Positions 36,439-45,705 of a stretch of DNA of 64,000 bases are shown piece after piece (positions within the stretch are counted from its first letter, which is position 1; each line of letters begins with the position of its first letter). A program made the position numbers and the translations under genes. Source of the stretch: Hellea sp. GTDB lineage: Bacteria > Pseudomonadota > Alphaproteobacteria > Caulobacterales > Maricaulaceae. The DNA lies in NCBI GenBank assembly GCA_029250925.1, contig JAQXEH010000065.1:1-64000 (forward strand). Direction: 5' to 3'. Below the pieces are notes generated by a model that saw only the letters and a list, made by a program, of their open reading frames with translations, had not been told where the DNA came from and did not search any database.

Positions 36439-37487
36439 CCTCATTTATAAAACCTCGGATAAACCGGAAAAGTGCTCCCACAAATAAAATTGGTTTAACA
36501 CGGCAAGATTATGATGGTACGATGTCCACTTTGTGTGCGGGATGTGGACATGATAGCGTTACGGCAGCACTAGCCCGGGCTTTTTTCGAATTATCAATCC
36601 AGCCCCATAAAGTAGCAAAAATTTCTGGTATAGGTTGCTCTTCAAAGACAACATCATATCTCCTTAAAGAAGCTCATGGTGCTAATACTGTACATGGACG
36701 AATGCCTTCATTCGCTACGGGAGCTATGGCGGCGAATAACTCATTAACTTATTTTGGGGTATCTGGGGATGGAGATAGTCTTTCAATTGGAATAGGGCAA
36801 ATGATTCATGCTATGCGTAGAAATACAGATATGCTCTATGTATTAGAAAATAATGGAGTTTACGGTCTGACTAAGGGCCAGTTTTCGGCTTCAGCTGACA
36901 TCGGATCGGTAGCAAAAAAAGGGATAATAAATGATCAACCCCCTATTGATCCTTGCGCATTGGGTTTATCTGTTGGTGCTAGTTTTATTGCTCGATCATT
37001 TTCAGGCGATAGAAAGCAATTAGTGCAGCTAATTAGGGCTGGATTAATGCACAAAGGTTTTGCTTTAATCGATGTGATATCACCATGTGTAAGCTTTAAT
37101 GATCATAAAGGTTCAACAAAATCATATGAACATACTTACAAATATTATAATAAATTTGTACATGCCGATTATATACCACCAGCAGAAGAAATTAAAACGG
37201 CTTACGATGCGGGTGAATCAATGCCAATAACTCTCCATGATGGTGGAAAAATTATCCTTCGTAAACTAGATGCAGATTATAACCCGGCAGATAGATCCTC
37301 AGCATTTTCTAAAATTATAAATAATAATATAAAGGAGATAGCTACAGGCTTGATATATATCGATGAAAACCTTGCCGATATGGCAGAACAAAACAATCTC
37401 GAAACAAGACCTCTTAATCAGGTACCATATAAAGAGTTAAATCCAGGATTAGATAATTTAAAACAGATACAAAAATCATTCCGTTAG
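36435..37487 (+). CDS. korB: 2-oxoacid:acceptor oxidoreductase, beta (thiamine diphosphate) subunit
   Basis: A 350-residue TPP-binding subunit with GDGDSLSIG (111-119) as thiamine motif. Cluster cysteines are seen at Cys34 and Cys37 (LCAGCGHD), Cys68 (GIGCSSK) and about Cys217 (SPCVSFN), so the proximal [4Fe-4S] site appears complete. HAMRRNTDM and ENNGVYGLTKGQ are typical of KorB. It completes the three-gene operon; no separate ferredoxin gene follows, consistent with the ferredoxin domain of the first subunit doing that job. Confidence 0.9.
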   Translation: MTSFIKPRINRKSAPTNKIGLTRQDYDGTMSTLCAGCGHDSVTAALARAFFELSIQPHKVAKISGIGCSSKTTSYLLKEAHGANTVHGRMPSFATGAMAANNSLTYFGVSGDGDSLSIGIGQMIHAMRRNTDMLYVLENNGVYGLTKGQFSASADIGSVAKKGIINDQPPIDPCALGLSVGASFIARSFSGDRKQLVQLIRAGLMHKGFALIDVISPCVSFNDHKGSTKSYEHTYKYYNKFVHADYIPPAEEIKTAYDAGESMPITLHDGGKIILRKLDADYNPADRSSAFSKIINNNIKEIATGLIYIDENLADMAEQNNLETRPLNQVPYKELNPGLDNLKQIQKSFR

Positions 37488-37585
37488 TAAATTATACTAT
37501 TTTATCTAAATACAGTTATCAACAAAGCACATAACACAACATCTTGTAATAAAAATTACTCAAGCTAGCCTTAATCCATAAAGAT

Positions 37586-37598
37586 TCGTAAATTACGA
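37586..37598. promoter_or_regulatory. Odd palindrome upstream of ybjN
   Basis: TCGTAA-A-TTACGA is a 6-1-6 inverted repeat 20 bp before the ybjN-like start codon, with AAAAGG as ribosome binding site between them. It may be an operator or a chance repeat. Confidence 0.25.
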
Positions 37599-37617
37599 TA
37601 TCCCAAAAGGTATTAAA

Positions 37618-38151
37618 ATGAGTTATGCTGACGATAAATTCTTACGACCCAAACAGTCCTTAAAGAGTCTGGGTCTCCTGAGGGAGAATCCCTTAGACGT
37701 CTTCTGCAGGCTATCGATAGCTGAGGGCTATGAAAACGAAAGAGTTGACTTAAATGAATTACACATAGCGTTAAACGGACTATGGTGTGATCATAATGTT
37801 TCTATAACATGGAACTCAGCATCAGAACAGTTACAAGTATTCCTTATATTCGAGAGTAGAACTATTGGTGGAAGGTCTGATAATATCTGCAGATTAATAT
37901 CACTTTTAAACGAAAGACTTTCATCGGGTCATTTTGATTATTGGGATAAAAACAAATCACTCGTCTACCGGGACTCAATCTCCCTTCGTGGTGGCGCCAA
38001 TTTAAAAACAGAACAAGCAATGGATATGATTGCTCTAGCACTAGATGCAGCTGAACGCGGTTACCCAGCATCCCAGTATGTTATATGGGCAGGTAAATCT
38101 CCAGAAGATGCGTTAACATCGGCATTAGTTGATTTAGAATCTAATAAGTAA
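37618..38151 (+). CDS. YbjN-domain protein
   Basis: A 177-residue protein of the YbjN family. After an N-terminal tail with LKSLGLLRENPLD, the domain follows with VDLNELHIALNGLWCDHNVS, then INxLNERL-type LISLLNERLSSGHFDYW and ALDAAERGYPASQYVIWAGKSPEDAL. It lies 3 bp before proC, a conserved alphaproteobacterial pair. The function is not established; the family is thought to act as a chaperone-like or sensory protein. Confidence 0.8.
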   Translation: MSYADDKFLRPKQSLKSLGLLRENPLDVFCRLSIAEGYENERVDLNELHIALNGLWCDHNVSITWNSASEQLQVFLIFESRTIGGRSDNICRLISLLNERLSSGHFDYWDKNKSLVYRDSISLRGGANLKTEQAMDMIALALDAAERGYPASQYVIWAGKSPEDALTSALVDLESNK

Positions 38152-38154
38152 ATA

Positions 38155-38964
38155 ATGAGAAATAGAACACATTTAGTAATAGGCGCTGGTAAAATGGGCG
38201 GTGCCCTAATAAAGGGATGGATTCTCTCAGAAATCATAATTCCTGAACAACTCTTAATAATAGACCCCCACCCCAGTGAAGAAGCAAATAAAGCAATAAA
38301 AGCAGGCGCCTTACACTTAAAAAAACCTAATAATAAATTACAAAATGTACAAACAACAATATTAGCAATAAAACCACAGAAAATAAATGAACTATCCGAT
38401 AGTTTATCTAAATACTTACCTCAAAATTCACTAATTATTTCAATTTTAGCAGGAACTAAAATTAAAAAATTACAAGGGATATTTAATAACTATGCAATAG
38501 TTAGAGCAATGCCAAATACACCTTCCTCTATTGCAAAGGGTATCACTGGTTTTGTAAAAAATTCTGAGGTTAACAAAAATCAAACATTAGAGGTAATGAA
38601 ACTTTTTCGGGCTTTAGGAAAAGTATATGAGCTTAATAATGAAACTCTCATTAATGCCATAACTGGCATTTCGGGGTCTGGACCAGCTTATCTGTTTTAC
38701 TTTATTGAAGCACTGGAGAAAGCTGCTATTGAACACGGGCTTCCTGAAGGATTAGCAGCAGTTTTTGCACGCGAAACAATAATTGGCTCTGCAGCTTTAT
38801 TGGAAAATTCGAATGATACACCTGCTAAACTTAGGCAAAATGTAACATCTCCCAACGGAACTACTGAAGCCGCACTTAAGGTTTTAATGAAAAAAAATGG
38901 ATTAGAACGATTAATTAACGATACTGTTAATGCAGCAATACAGAGATCTAAAAATTTAGAATAA
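38155..38964 (+). CDS. proC: Pyrroline-5-carboxylate reductase
   Basis: ProC makes proline from pyrroline-5-carboxylate with NAD(P)H. The 269-residue protein starts with the Rossmann motif VIGAGKMGGALIKGW. The active-site part AITGISGSGPAYLFYFIEAL and the C-terminal LRQNVTSPNGTTEAAL are diagnostic. Length fits. It is 3 bp from ybjN and its stop is 1 bp from that of the opposing histidine kinase. Confidence 0.95.
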   Translation: MRNRTHLVIGAGKMGGALIKGWILSEIIIPEQLLIIDPHPSEEANKAIKAGALHLKKPNNKLQNVQTTILAIKPQKINELSDSLSKYLPQNSLIISILAGTKIKKLQGIFNNYAIVRAMPNTPSSIAKGITGFVKNSEVNKNQTLEVMKLFRALGKVYELNNETLINAITGISGSGPAYLFYFIEALEKAAIEHGLPEGLAAVFARETIIGSAALLENSNDTPAKLRQNVTSPNGTTEAALKVLMKKNGLERLINDTVNAAIQRSKNLE

Positions 38965-38965
38965 A

Positions 38966-40276
38966 CTAAATGGGAATCCGTAAAACTGCTTTCACGCCTC
39001 CCATTGAGCTATCATAAAGCCTTAAAGAACCACCGTGATTTTGAGCTATATCTCTGGCTATTGAAAGCCCTAATCCAACACCTTCAATGTTTTGGTTTCT
39101 TGAATTATCCAATCTATGAAATGGCTTGAAAGCTAATTTCCTCTTATTTTTTGGAATACCTTTGCCATCATCCTCAATTGATATCATTAAATTTTCGTAA
39201 GGTTTAGATATTGTTATACGGCAGTTTTCTGCATATTTCAGAGCATTTTCAATTAAATTTATTAATACACGTTCGATAGCTTTCGGACGTACGGATGCTG
39301 TAATTTCAGTTGGTGCGATTAGTTGAATATTATTTAATTTCATTTTATTTATTAAATTCTGAATAAAATTATAAATGCTAATTACTTCTAACTTTTCTCC
39401 TTCAAGGCCTCGTGCAAAATCTAAATAGGCTTCAAGCATAGACTCCATATCGATAACGTCTTGTTTAGCTGCTCTGTTCTCCTCAGAGTTATCTTGCATA
39501 CTCAAATGTAATTTTAACCGCGTTAAGGGTGTTCGCAAATCATGTGATACACCTGCCAACATGGTTGTTCTTTGTTCTATATGCCTTTTGATGCGACCGC
39601 GCATCTTAAGAAATGACTGACCTGCTAACCTCACTTCCACAGCACCTGATGGCTGAAAATTATATTTATCTTCACCCCGGCCAAACGCATCCGCAGCACT
39701 AGCCAATTCAGAAATAGGGGTGGCTTGATTTCTAATAAAATAAATTGAAACTAATGAAAGCAAAATAGTCGCCATAACCAACCAAAAAATAAATACATGC
39801 CCCAATGGAGCGAACACTCTCTCACGGGCGGCAATAAACCTTAAAACTCCTTTATCAACACTTACTCTTATATCGATATGATTTGGATATTTTGTTGTAT
39901 CAAACCAAAAACTTTCTATTAAACTATTGTTTAATGATCGACTTAATGTTTTATCTAAATTAGAAAAAAATGAATTCCGCCTAGTAGTTGGCAATTCATC
40001 GCCCAGTTCAAGTGCAACAGATAACTCCATCTTTGGTCGTAGTAAATTTTCTAATTTTTCAACTTGTTCTAAAGTTGGGTTTTGCTTGTAAAGCTGCACT
40101 GCAACTGAAATATCTGCAGCCACAGAATCTGATAAGTTAGAGGTAACTTGGTCCCAGTGAACATTAAAAAAGAAGTAAACAACTGCTATTTGCATTATAG
40201 TAATTGGAAGCATTATAATAAGTAGAGCACGTCCAAATAGACTCTTTGGCAAATATTTATTTATAGTTTTTTTCAT
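38966..40276 (-). CDS. Sensor histidine kinase, EnvZ-like
   Basis: A 436-residue membrane kinase. TM1 is at about 15-37, a periplasmic sensor region follows, and TM2 is at about 161-181, with HAMP behind it. The phosphoacceptor His245 is in LAGVSHDLRTPLTRL, the N box is LINLIENALKYA, and G boxes are DDGKGIP and GVGLGLSIA. The order matches EnvZ. It would phosphorylate the adjacent OmpR-like regulator. The signal is unknown; a link to osmotic or envelope stress is by analogy only. Coupled to the regulator by a TAATG junction. Confidence 0.91.
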   Translation of the reverse strand: MKKTINKYLPKSLFGRALLIIMLPITIMQIAVVYFFFNVHWDQVTSNLSDSVAADISVAVQLYKQNPTLEQVEKLENLLRPKMELSVALELGDELPTTRRNSFFSNLDKTLSRSLNNSLIESFWFDTTKYPNHIDIRVSVDKGVLRFIAARERVFAPLGHVFIFWLVMATILLSLVSIYFIRNQATPISELASAADAFGRGEDKYNFQPSGAVEVRLAGQSFLKMRGRIKRHIEQRTTMLAGVSHDLRTPLTRLKLHLSMQDNSEENRAAKQDVIDMESMLEAYLDFARGLEGEKLEVISIYNFIQNLINKMKLNNIQLIAPTEITASVRPKAIERVLINLIENALKYAENCRITISKPYENLMISIEDDGKGIPKNKRKLAFKPFHRLDNSRNQNIEGVGLGLSIARDIAQNHGGSLRLYDSSMGGVKAVLRIPI

Positions 40277-40980
40277 TAAGGGCTTTCAACAACTAACCGA
40301 TAGCCTATACCACGTACGGTAACTAAATATTCAGGAATAGAAGGATTATTTTCTATTTTTTGACGAAGACGTATGATTTGTATATCTACAGCCCTCTCTG
40401 ACTTAGACCCTATCTCGGTCGATAGCGAGTGACGAGTGACTACTCCACCATTTTTCCTAGACAAGATATCAAGCAATTTAACTTCGCTACTTGTGAGGTG
40501 AACAGCCATATCATTTTTGACAAGCTTGGACAATTCATGATTATAAGAAAACGGACCGAAATTCACCTTGGGACCAACTGCTGTTGAGGCGAGCCTTTTA
40601 AATATTGACTCAATTCTTAAAACTAACTCTTCAGGTTCGAAAGGTTTAGAAATATAATCATCAGCCCCTGCCTTTAGGCCCTCAATACGATTATTAACAT
40701 CACCTTTAGCTGTTAATAAGATTATAGGAATATCATTATGTTGACGCAACTTTCGTGTGAACTCAAAACCAGTTTCTTCTGGCATCATTACATCCAATAT
40801 AAGTAAATCGAAACACAGGCCATTCATCTTTGCTCTAGCATGTTTAGCACTGCTGCATTCTGACACACGAAAGCCAGATTTAACAAGGTATGATTTTAAT
40901 AACTTACGAATACGATTATCATCATCAACTACTAGAATGTGAATATCACTTCTATGTGAATTTAGCATATTTGTGCTCAA
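40276..40980 (-). CDS. OmpR-family response regulator
   Basis: A 234-residue two-domain regulator. The receiver domain has the acidic pair Asp19/Asp20, phosphoacceptor Asp63 (LLILDVMMP) and the switch Lys in LLTAKGD. The C-terminal winged helix includes LTSSEVKLLDILSRKNGGVVTR and DIQIIRLRQKIE, followed by the terminal hairpin VRGIGYRLV. It precedes the kinase in a two-gene unit divergent from ilvE. Target genes cannot be deduced from the window. Confidence 0.92.
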   Translation of the reverse strand: MSTNMLNSHRSDIHILVVDDDNRIRKLLKSYLVKSGFRVSECSSAKHARAKMNGLCFDLLILDVMMPEETGFEFTRKLRQHNDIPIILLTAKGDVNNRIEGLKAGADDYISKPFEPEELVLRIESIFKRLASTAVGPKVNFGPFSYNHELSKLVKNDMAVHLTSSEVKLLDILSRKNGGVVTRHSLSTEIGSKSERAVDIQIIRLRQKIENNPSIPEYLVTVRGIGYRLVVESP

Positions 40981-41086
40981 AATTCCTCCTATCCAAATGA
41001 ATCGTTATTGACATCTGTGATATCCTGTCGAGAATGGCTTTTAAATTAGATCCTAGCAAGTAGGTACTTCAATAAAGGTTTTTGGA

Positions 41087-41974
41087 ATGATTACTAAAGC
41101 ATACCATGATAGGGATGGAAAAATTTGGTTTGATGGTCAATTTGTTGATTGGCGAGACTCTAAAGTTCACATACTCACACACTCACTTCATTATGGTTCA
41201 GCGGTTTTTGAGGGTAATAGGGCATATGAGGGGAAAATTTTTCGTTTAGAGGATCATACTAATCGTTTGATAAAGTCAGCTGAGTTAATGGGATATGAAA
41301 TTCCTTATTCAGCGAGTGAAATAAATAAAGCATGTATAGAGACCCTAAGAATTTCTGGTTTGTCCGATGCATATATGCGACCTGTCGCATGGCGTGGTTC
41401 AGAAATGATGGGTGTAGCTTCAAAAAATAATAATATTCACCTGGCAATCGCCTGTTGGTTTTGGGGCGACTATTTTGAAGACAAGATGAAAGGTATAAGA
41501 TTATGCATTGCGGATTGGAAACGTCCTGCTCCTGATACTATACCATGTAAATCAAAAGGTGCTGGTCTTTATATGATATGTACTCTTTCAAAAGACTCAG
41601 CTAATTCAAAGGGATTCGATGATGCCTTAATGTTTGATTACAAGGGTCGTGTAGCAGAGTGCACAGGCGCACATATATTCTTTGTTAGGGGAACAGAAAT
41701 TCATACACCAACTTGCGACAACCTACTTGATGGTATTACCCACAACACTATTTTAAAACTTGCACAAAAGAGAGGTTACACAGTTTTTGAACGGGATATT
41801 TACCCTTCAGAAATGTCTCATTTTGATGAGTGTTTTGTAACAGGCACAGCAGCAGAGGTTACGCCGGTAAGAGAAATAGAAGGAAGATATTACAAACCTG
41901 GAGAGGTCTGCCACGCATTATCAACAGATTACGACGCAATTGTACGGCAAAATACATCCTTTGAAAAATTTTAA
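41087..41974 (+). CDS. ilvE: Branched-chain amino acid aminotransferase
   Basis: This class IV PLP aminotransferase interconverts Val, Leu and Ile with their oxoacids. The 295-residue protein has HILTHSLHYGSAVFEGNRAY at the start, the PLP-binding Lys in CKSKGAGLY (about 156), and DALMFDYKGRVAECTGAHIF. AAAG ribosome binding site AAAGG sits about 10 nt before the ATG. The stop overlaps that of opposing pgsA by a few bases. Confidence 0.93.
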   Translation: MITKAYHDRDGKIWFDGQFVDWRDSKVHILTHSLHYGSAVFEGNRAYEGKIFRLEDHTNRLIKSAELMGYEIPYSASEINKACIETLRISGLSDAYMRPVAWRGSEMMGVASKNNNIHLAIACWFWGDYFEDKMKGIRLCIADWKRPAPDTIPCKSKGAGLYMICTLSKDSANSKGFDDALMFDYKGRVAECTGAHIFFVRGTEIHTPTCDNLLDGITHNTILKLAQKRGYTVFERDIYPSEMSHFDECFVTGTAAEVTPVREIEGRYYKPGEVCHALSTDYDAIVRQNTSFEKF

Positions 41975-42588
41975 TTCTTAAAACCGTGCTTAAAATAAAT
42001 AGCAGCTGTCCATAAAGATAAAACAGATGAAAGCCATAATGAAAGTATTCCAAGGACCCCATTAAGACTTGTCGAGCCTTTTATTGGGCCCTCAAAATTA
42101 TGGTTTGCAAAAAAACTCGCTAAAAGTATGATTGCTAAAAATTCAAAAGCTGTTTTCCATTTAGCTAATTTTGTTGGAGGTAGCAAAATACCACTATTTG
42201 ATGCATATTCGCGTATTCCAGACACTAATATATCTCTAAATATTATTATAATAGCAGGAATTAAAACAATCATATTTCCCTGCACGATGATACAATATGA
42301 AATTAAACAACCAGCAACTAATAATTTATCTGCAATAGGGTCAATCATTCGTCCAAACCCGCTCTCCAGTTTCCATCTCCGTGCGATATAACCATCAAGG
42401 AAATCAGATACAAAGGCATATACTAGGCAAGAATAGATGAGAGCTTTATTGCTCAATCCATCAAAGCCAAACCTAAAACCAATTAAACTCATGATTATAA
42501 TTGGTATCAATAAGATGCGAGATATAGTTAAAATATTTGGCACTCTTGAATATATGTAATTATTTCTTTTATCAGATTTTAATATCAT
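41971..42588 (-). CDS. pgsA: CDP-diacylglycerol-glycerol-3-phosphate 3-phosphatidyltransferase
   Basis: This membrane enzyme makes phosphatidylglycerol-phosphate. The 205-residue protein has the CDP-alcohol phosphotransferase signature from Asp65 to Asp87, including LDGYIARRW and GRMIDPIADKLL, with four metal-binding Asp. Several hydrophobic helices surround it. It lies 21 bp downstream of uvrC, a pairing common in many proteobacteria. Its final bases overlap the end of ilvE. Confidence 0.94.
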   Translation of the reverse strand: MILKSDKRNNYIYSRVPNILTISRILLIPIIIMSLIGFRFGFDGLSNKALIYSCLVYAFVSDFLDGYIARRWKLESGFGRMIDPIADKLLVAGCLISYCIIVQGNMIVLIPAIIIIFRDILVSGIREYASNSGILLPPTKLAKWKTAFEFLAIILLASFFANHNFEGPIKGSTSLNGVLGILSLWLSSVLSLWTAAIYFKHGFKN

Positions 42589-42609
42589 AATCCCTATTCC
42601 ATAGTAATT

Positions 42610-44466
42610 TCAATCATTGAAGTGGTCAAAAATTTCCTGAGCTAATTTTACACTAATTCCTTCAACTTGTACCAACTCATCCGATGAAGCAGACTTTATA
42701 GCTCTTGCTGAACCAAAATGTGATAGTAAAGCTTTTTTTCTCATTGCCCCTACGCCATCAATATTGTCCAATGGACTTGAAGTCATTTGTTTCTTTCTTC
42801 GTGACCTGTGAGTGCCAATGGCAAATCTATGGGCTTCATCACGTAAACGCTGTAAATAATATAATACAGGGGTTTTCGGGGGTAATGTAAATGGATCTCG
42901 GCCATTCATGAAAAAAGTTTCTCTCCCAGCATTTCTTTCAGGACCTTTCGCAATAGCGACTAAGGTTATTCGATCGAGAACACCAAGGTCTTTAAGGACA
43001 GAACTTACTATACTCAATTGTCCTTTTCCTCCATCGATTAATATTAAATCAGGCCAACTAAGCTGTGGCTTATTAACTAATCTAGTAAACCTCCGCCTAA
43101 AAACTTCTGCCATCATTGCGTAATCATCCCCAGGAGACATATTTTCATCTTTAATATTGAAGGTTCTATATTCTTTTTTATCAAAACCACTTTGCCCTGA
43201 AACTATAAACGCTCCTATAGCATTAGTCCCTTGGATGTGACTATTGTCGTAAACTTCAATGCGCTCAGGAAAACTTTCTAATTTTAATGTATTTTTTAGT
43301 TCTACCAATAGAGCTTTTTGAGAGGCACTTTCTGACATCTTTCGTGCCAGGGCTTGTTGAGCATTATTTAAGGCCTTATCGAGCATAAGTTTTTTTTCAC
43401 CTCTTTGTGGTAAATGAATAGAAACTTTAGAACCTGCTCTTTCCCCAAGGCCAGATTGTAGTAGAAACTTATTAGGAAGCTCTTTATTAACATATATATT
43501 TTTAGGAATTGGCTTATTCATATAAAATTGAGCTATGAAGGCATCTAATACTTCCTCTGATTTATCGTCCAAAGTATGACGAGGAAAATATGATTTATTT
43601 CCCCAATTCTGTCCCGCTCTAAAGAAAAAAACTTGGACACAGCTTTGATTGCTGTCTTTGTAAATGGCGAATATATCAGCCTCAGAGAATGTTCTAGGAT
43701 TTATACCATTATCGATTCCCGTAACTTGGCTTATTGCATGAATACGATCCCTATACTCAGCAGCTTTTTCATAATTCTGGGCACATGAAGCTTCGGACAT
43801 TTTCTTTTGTAGGTTTTTTTTCAATGCAACTGAGCGACCAGATAAAAAATCATCAGCATCTTTGATCAATTGAGAGTAATCTTTTTGGTCTATTTCACCC
43901 GTACAAGGCGCAGAACAACGTTTAATTTGATACAGCAAACAAGGACGGGTTCGAGATTCAAATATTGCATCTGAACAATTTCTTAAACGAAATGCTCGCT
44001 GAATAGTATCTAATGTTCTATTAACCGCTGATACACTTGCAAATGGTCCATAATAGTCACCGTTGTTTTTTTTAGCGCCCCTATGTTTTTTTATTTGCGC
44101 AGCCGAGTGATCCTTTCGAACCAAAATATAGGGAAACGACTTATCATCACGTAATAAAATATTATACCTTGGTTTTAATTTTTTAATTAAGCTGGCCTCT
44201 AGTAACAAGGCTTCCGTCTCTGATCCACAAATAATAAATTCCATATCATGAGTGGCCCTAATCATTCTTTGTATACGAACTGGGTGCCTATTATAATTGG
44301 TGTAAGCACTCACTCGGTTTTTCAGGTTTTTAGCTTTTCCAACATATAACAAATTTCCATGTTCATCGAACATTCGGTAAACACCTGGCTTCTTTTGCAA
44401 TCGGGACACAAAGTCTTTGATTAGCTCAGTACCATTCAGTTCGGTATCAGTGACAGAGACAGACAT
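42610..44466 (-). CDS. uvrC: Excinuclease ABC subunit C
   Basis: UvrC makes both incisions in nucleotide excision repair. The 618-residue protein has the GIY-YIG nuclease domain from KPGVYRMFDEHGNLLYVGKA (about 26-45), a Cys cluster CLLYQIKRCSAPCTG, a UVR motif near NYEKAAEYRDRI, the RNase H-like domain (EVYDNSHIQGTNAIGAFIV and LILIDGGKGQLSIV) and C-terminal helix-hairpin-helix (IDGVGAMRKKALLSHFG). Length is normal. Confidence 0.96.
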   Translation of the reverse strand: MSVSVTDTELNGTELIKDFVSRLQKKPGVYRMFDEHGNLLYVGKAKNLKNRVSAYTNYNRHPVRIQRMIRATHDMEFIICGSETEALLLEASLIKKLKPRYNILLRDDKSFPYILVRKDHSAAQIKKHRGAKKNNGDYYGPFASVSAVNRTLDTIQRAFRLRNCSDAIFESRTRPCLLYQIKRCSAPCTGEIDQKDYSQLIKDADDFLSGRSVALKKNLQKKMSEASCAQNYEKAAEYRDRIHAISQVTGIDNGINPRTFSEADIFAIYKDSNQSCVQVFFFRAGQNWGNKSYFPRHTLDDKSEEVLDAFIAQFYMNKPIPKNIYVNKELPNKFLLQSGLGERAGSKVSIHLPQRGEKKLMLDKALNNAQQALARKMSESASQKALLVELKNTLKLESFPERIEVYDNSHIQGTNAIGAFIVSGQSGFDKKEYRTFNIKDENMSPGDDYAMMAEVFRRRFTRLVNKPQLSWPDLILIDGGKGQLSIVSSVLKDLGVLDRITLVAIAKGPERNAGRETFFMNGRDPFTLPPKTPVLYYLQRLRDEAHRFAIGTHRSRRKKQMTSSPLDNIDGVGAMRKKALLSHFGSARAIKSASSDELVQVEGISVKLAQEIFDHFND

Positions 44467-44533
44467 ATCTAAATAATTAGAGAATTTAGAACAAGAGATA
44501 TGGGGAATCCGATATTTACCATAGTCTGATTAA

Positions 44534-44923
44534 TTAAACCTTACTTTTCAATAAATTGATATTTTTTTCCCAATTTTTACCATCAAATTCGATAGTATTT
44601 TCTATTTTCAAAGTACCTTTTTTTATACACCTGAAATTTATGCTATATTTATCAGGATGTGACCTCGGCTGGTAGAATGACTTAACCCCACATTCAGTGC
44701 AGAACATGTGCTCTGCTTTACCAGATCCAAACCTATAGCTTTTTATAAAATTTTCGCCTCTTAATAAAGTAAAATTCTCATGAGGCACAAAGACATGTTG
44801 AAATCCTACTGCATTACATATTGAGCAATTACAAATAGTAACAGATGTAATTGCAGGCGCTTTAAACATAAATCGAATTTTTTTACAGTGGCACTCGCCT
44901 TTATGACTGATCATTTGCTTCAC
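44534..44923 (-). CDS. GFA/CENP-V-family zinc protein
   Basis: A 129-residue protein of the glutathione-dependent formaldehyde-activating (GFA) family. The zinc-binding Cys are in GECHCKKIRF, CNCSICNAVG and FCTECGVKSFY, in standard order. GFA was proposed to bind glutathione and formaldehyde, but most members have no proven activity. The gene is monocistronic and divergent from thiE. Confidence 0.85.
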   Translation of the reverse strand: MKQMISHKGECHCKKIRFMFKAPAITSVTICNCSICNAVGFQHVFVPHENFTLLRGENFIKSYRFGSGKAEHMFCTECGVKSFYQPRSHPDKYSINFRCIKKGTLKIENTIEFDGKNWEKNINLLKSKV

Positions 44924-45048
44924 CGATTATATATCAGATATTTATTTTCTGTTTCAGATTGTAAAAAAAAACTTAACATACACCCATTACTCAACTAGTG
45001 GTAACAATATGTATTATAGTGAGTCTACAATCAAGTATTACAAACATT

Positions 45049-45705
45049 ATGAAAGTTAATGTTTGTCAATTATACCTCATTACCCCCCCTCAAATAAAGG
45101 ATGTTAATTTATTTTGTTTAAACTTAGAGACGGCGCTATCAGCTGCACCTGTTAATTGCTTGCAAATAAGACTAAAAAAAGAAAATAATGAATGTGAAGA
45201 TGACATTGTAATTTTAAGCTTATTCAATAAAATTAAACCTATTTGTGATAGATATGGAACACTAATAATAATAAATGATAATCCGTATGTTGCAAAAACA
45301 GCTAAAGCAGACGGTGTACATTTAGGACAGAAAGATGCCGACTACTCCCATGCAAGAGAACTTTTGGGGCAGGAAGCTATTATTGGCATAACATGTCACA
45401 ACTCTAAAGAATTAGCTTTTAAGGCCGCTTCTTCAGGGGCAGATTATGTTGCCTTTGGAGCATTTTATAGCTCAAAAACAAAAGACATAAAACACAAAGC
45501 AAATATGGAGATACTAGAATGGTGGCAGGAAGCAATGGAAATTCCATGTGTAGCCATTGGCGGCATAGATATTTCAAATGTAGAAAACATCATAAAAGCT
45601 GGAGCAGACTTTATCGCATTATCCAATGCAGTGTGGTCCAATACAGACAATATATCATTAGTTGTTTCGCAATTATCGCAGCTGTGTCATCAGCATACTC
45701 ACTAG
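45049..45705 (+). CDS. thiE: Thiamine-phosphate synthase
   Basis: ThiE couples the thiazole and pyrimidine halves to thiamine phosphate. I chose ATG 45049 (218 residues), since the family begins near QLYLITPP. A GTG at 44998 would add 17 residues. The core has LQIRLKKEN, ADGVHLGQKDADY, GITCHNSKELAF, YVAFGAFYSSKTK and CVAIGGI, all ThiE marks. No TPP riboswitch was seen upstream. The 3' end overlaps the start of the next gene. Confidence 0.9.
   Translation: MKVNVCQLYLITPPQIKDVNLFCLNLETALSAAPVNCLQIRLKKENNECEDDIVILSLFNKIKPICDRYGTLIIINDNPYVAKTAKADGVHLGQKDADYSHARELLGQEAIIGITCHNSKELAFKAASSGADYVAFGAFYSSKTKDIKHKANMEILEWWQEAMEIPCVAIGGIDISNVENIIKAGADFIALSNAVWSNTDNISLVVSQLSQLCHQHTH

Noticed and set aside
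44924-45048. Possible TPP riboswitch before thiE
   Set aside because: No CTGAGA-type core or matching stems were found in the 125 bp upstream.
45519-45632. Upstream extension of the Sel1 gene to ATG 45519
   Set aside because: It lies wholly inside thiE in another frame, gives a His/Arg/Cys-rich tail and places the signal peptide internally. GTG 45633 fits better.
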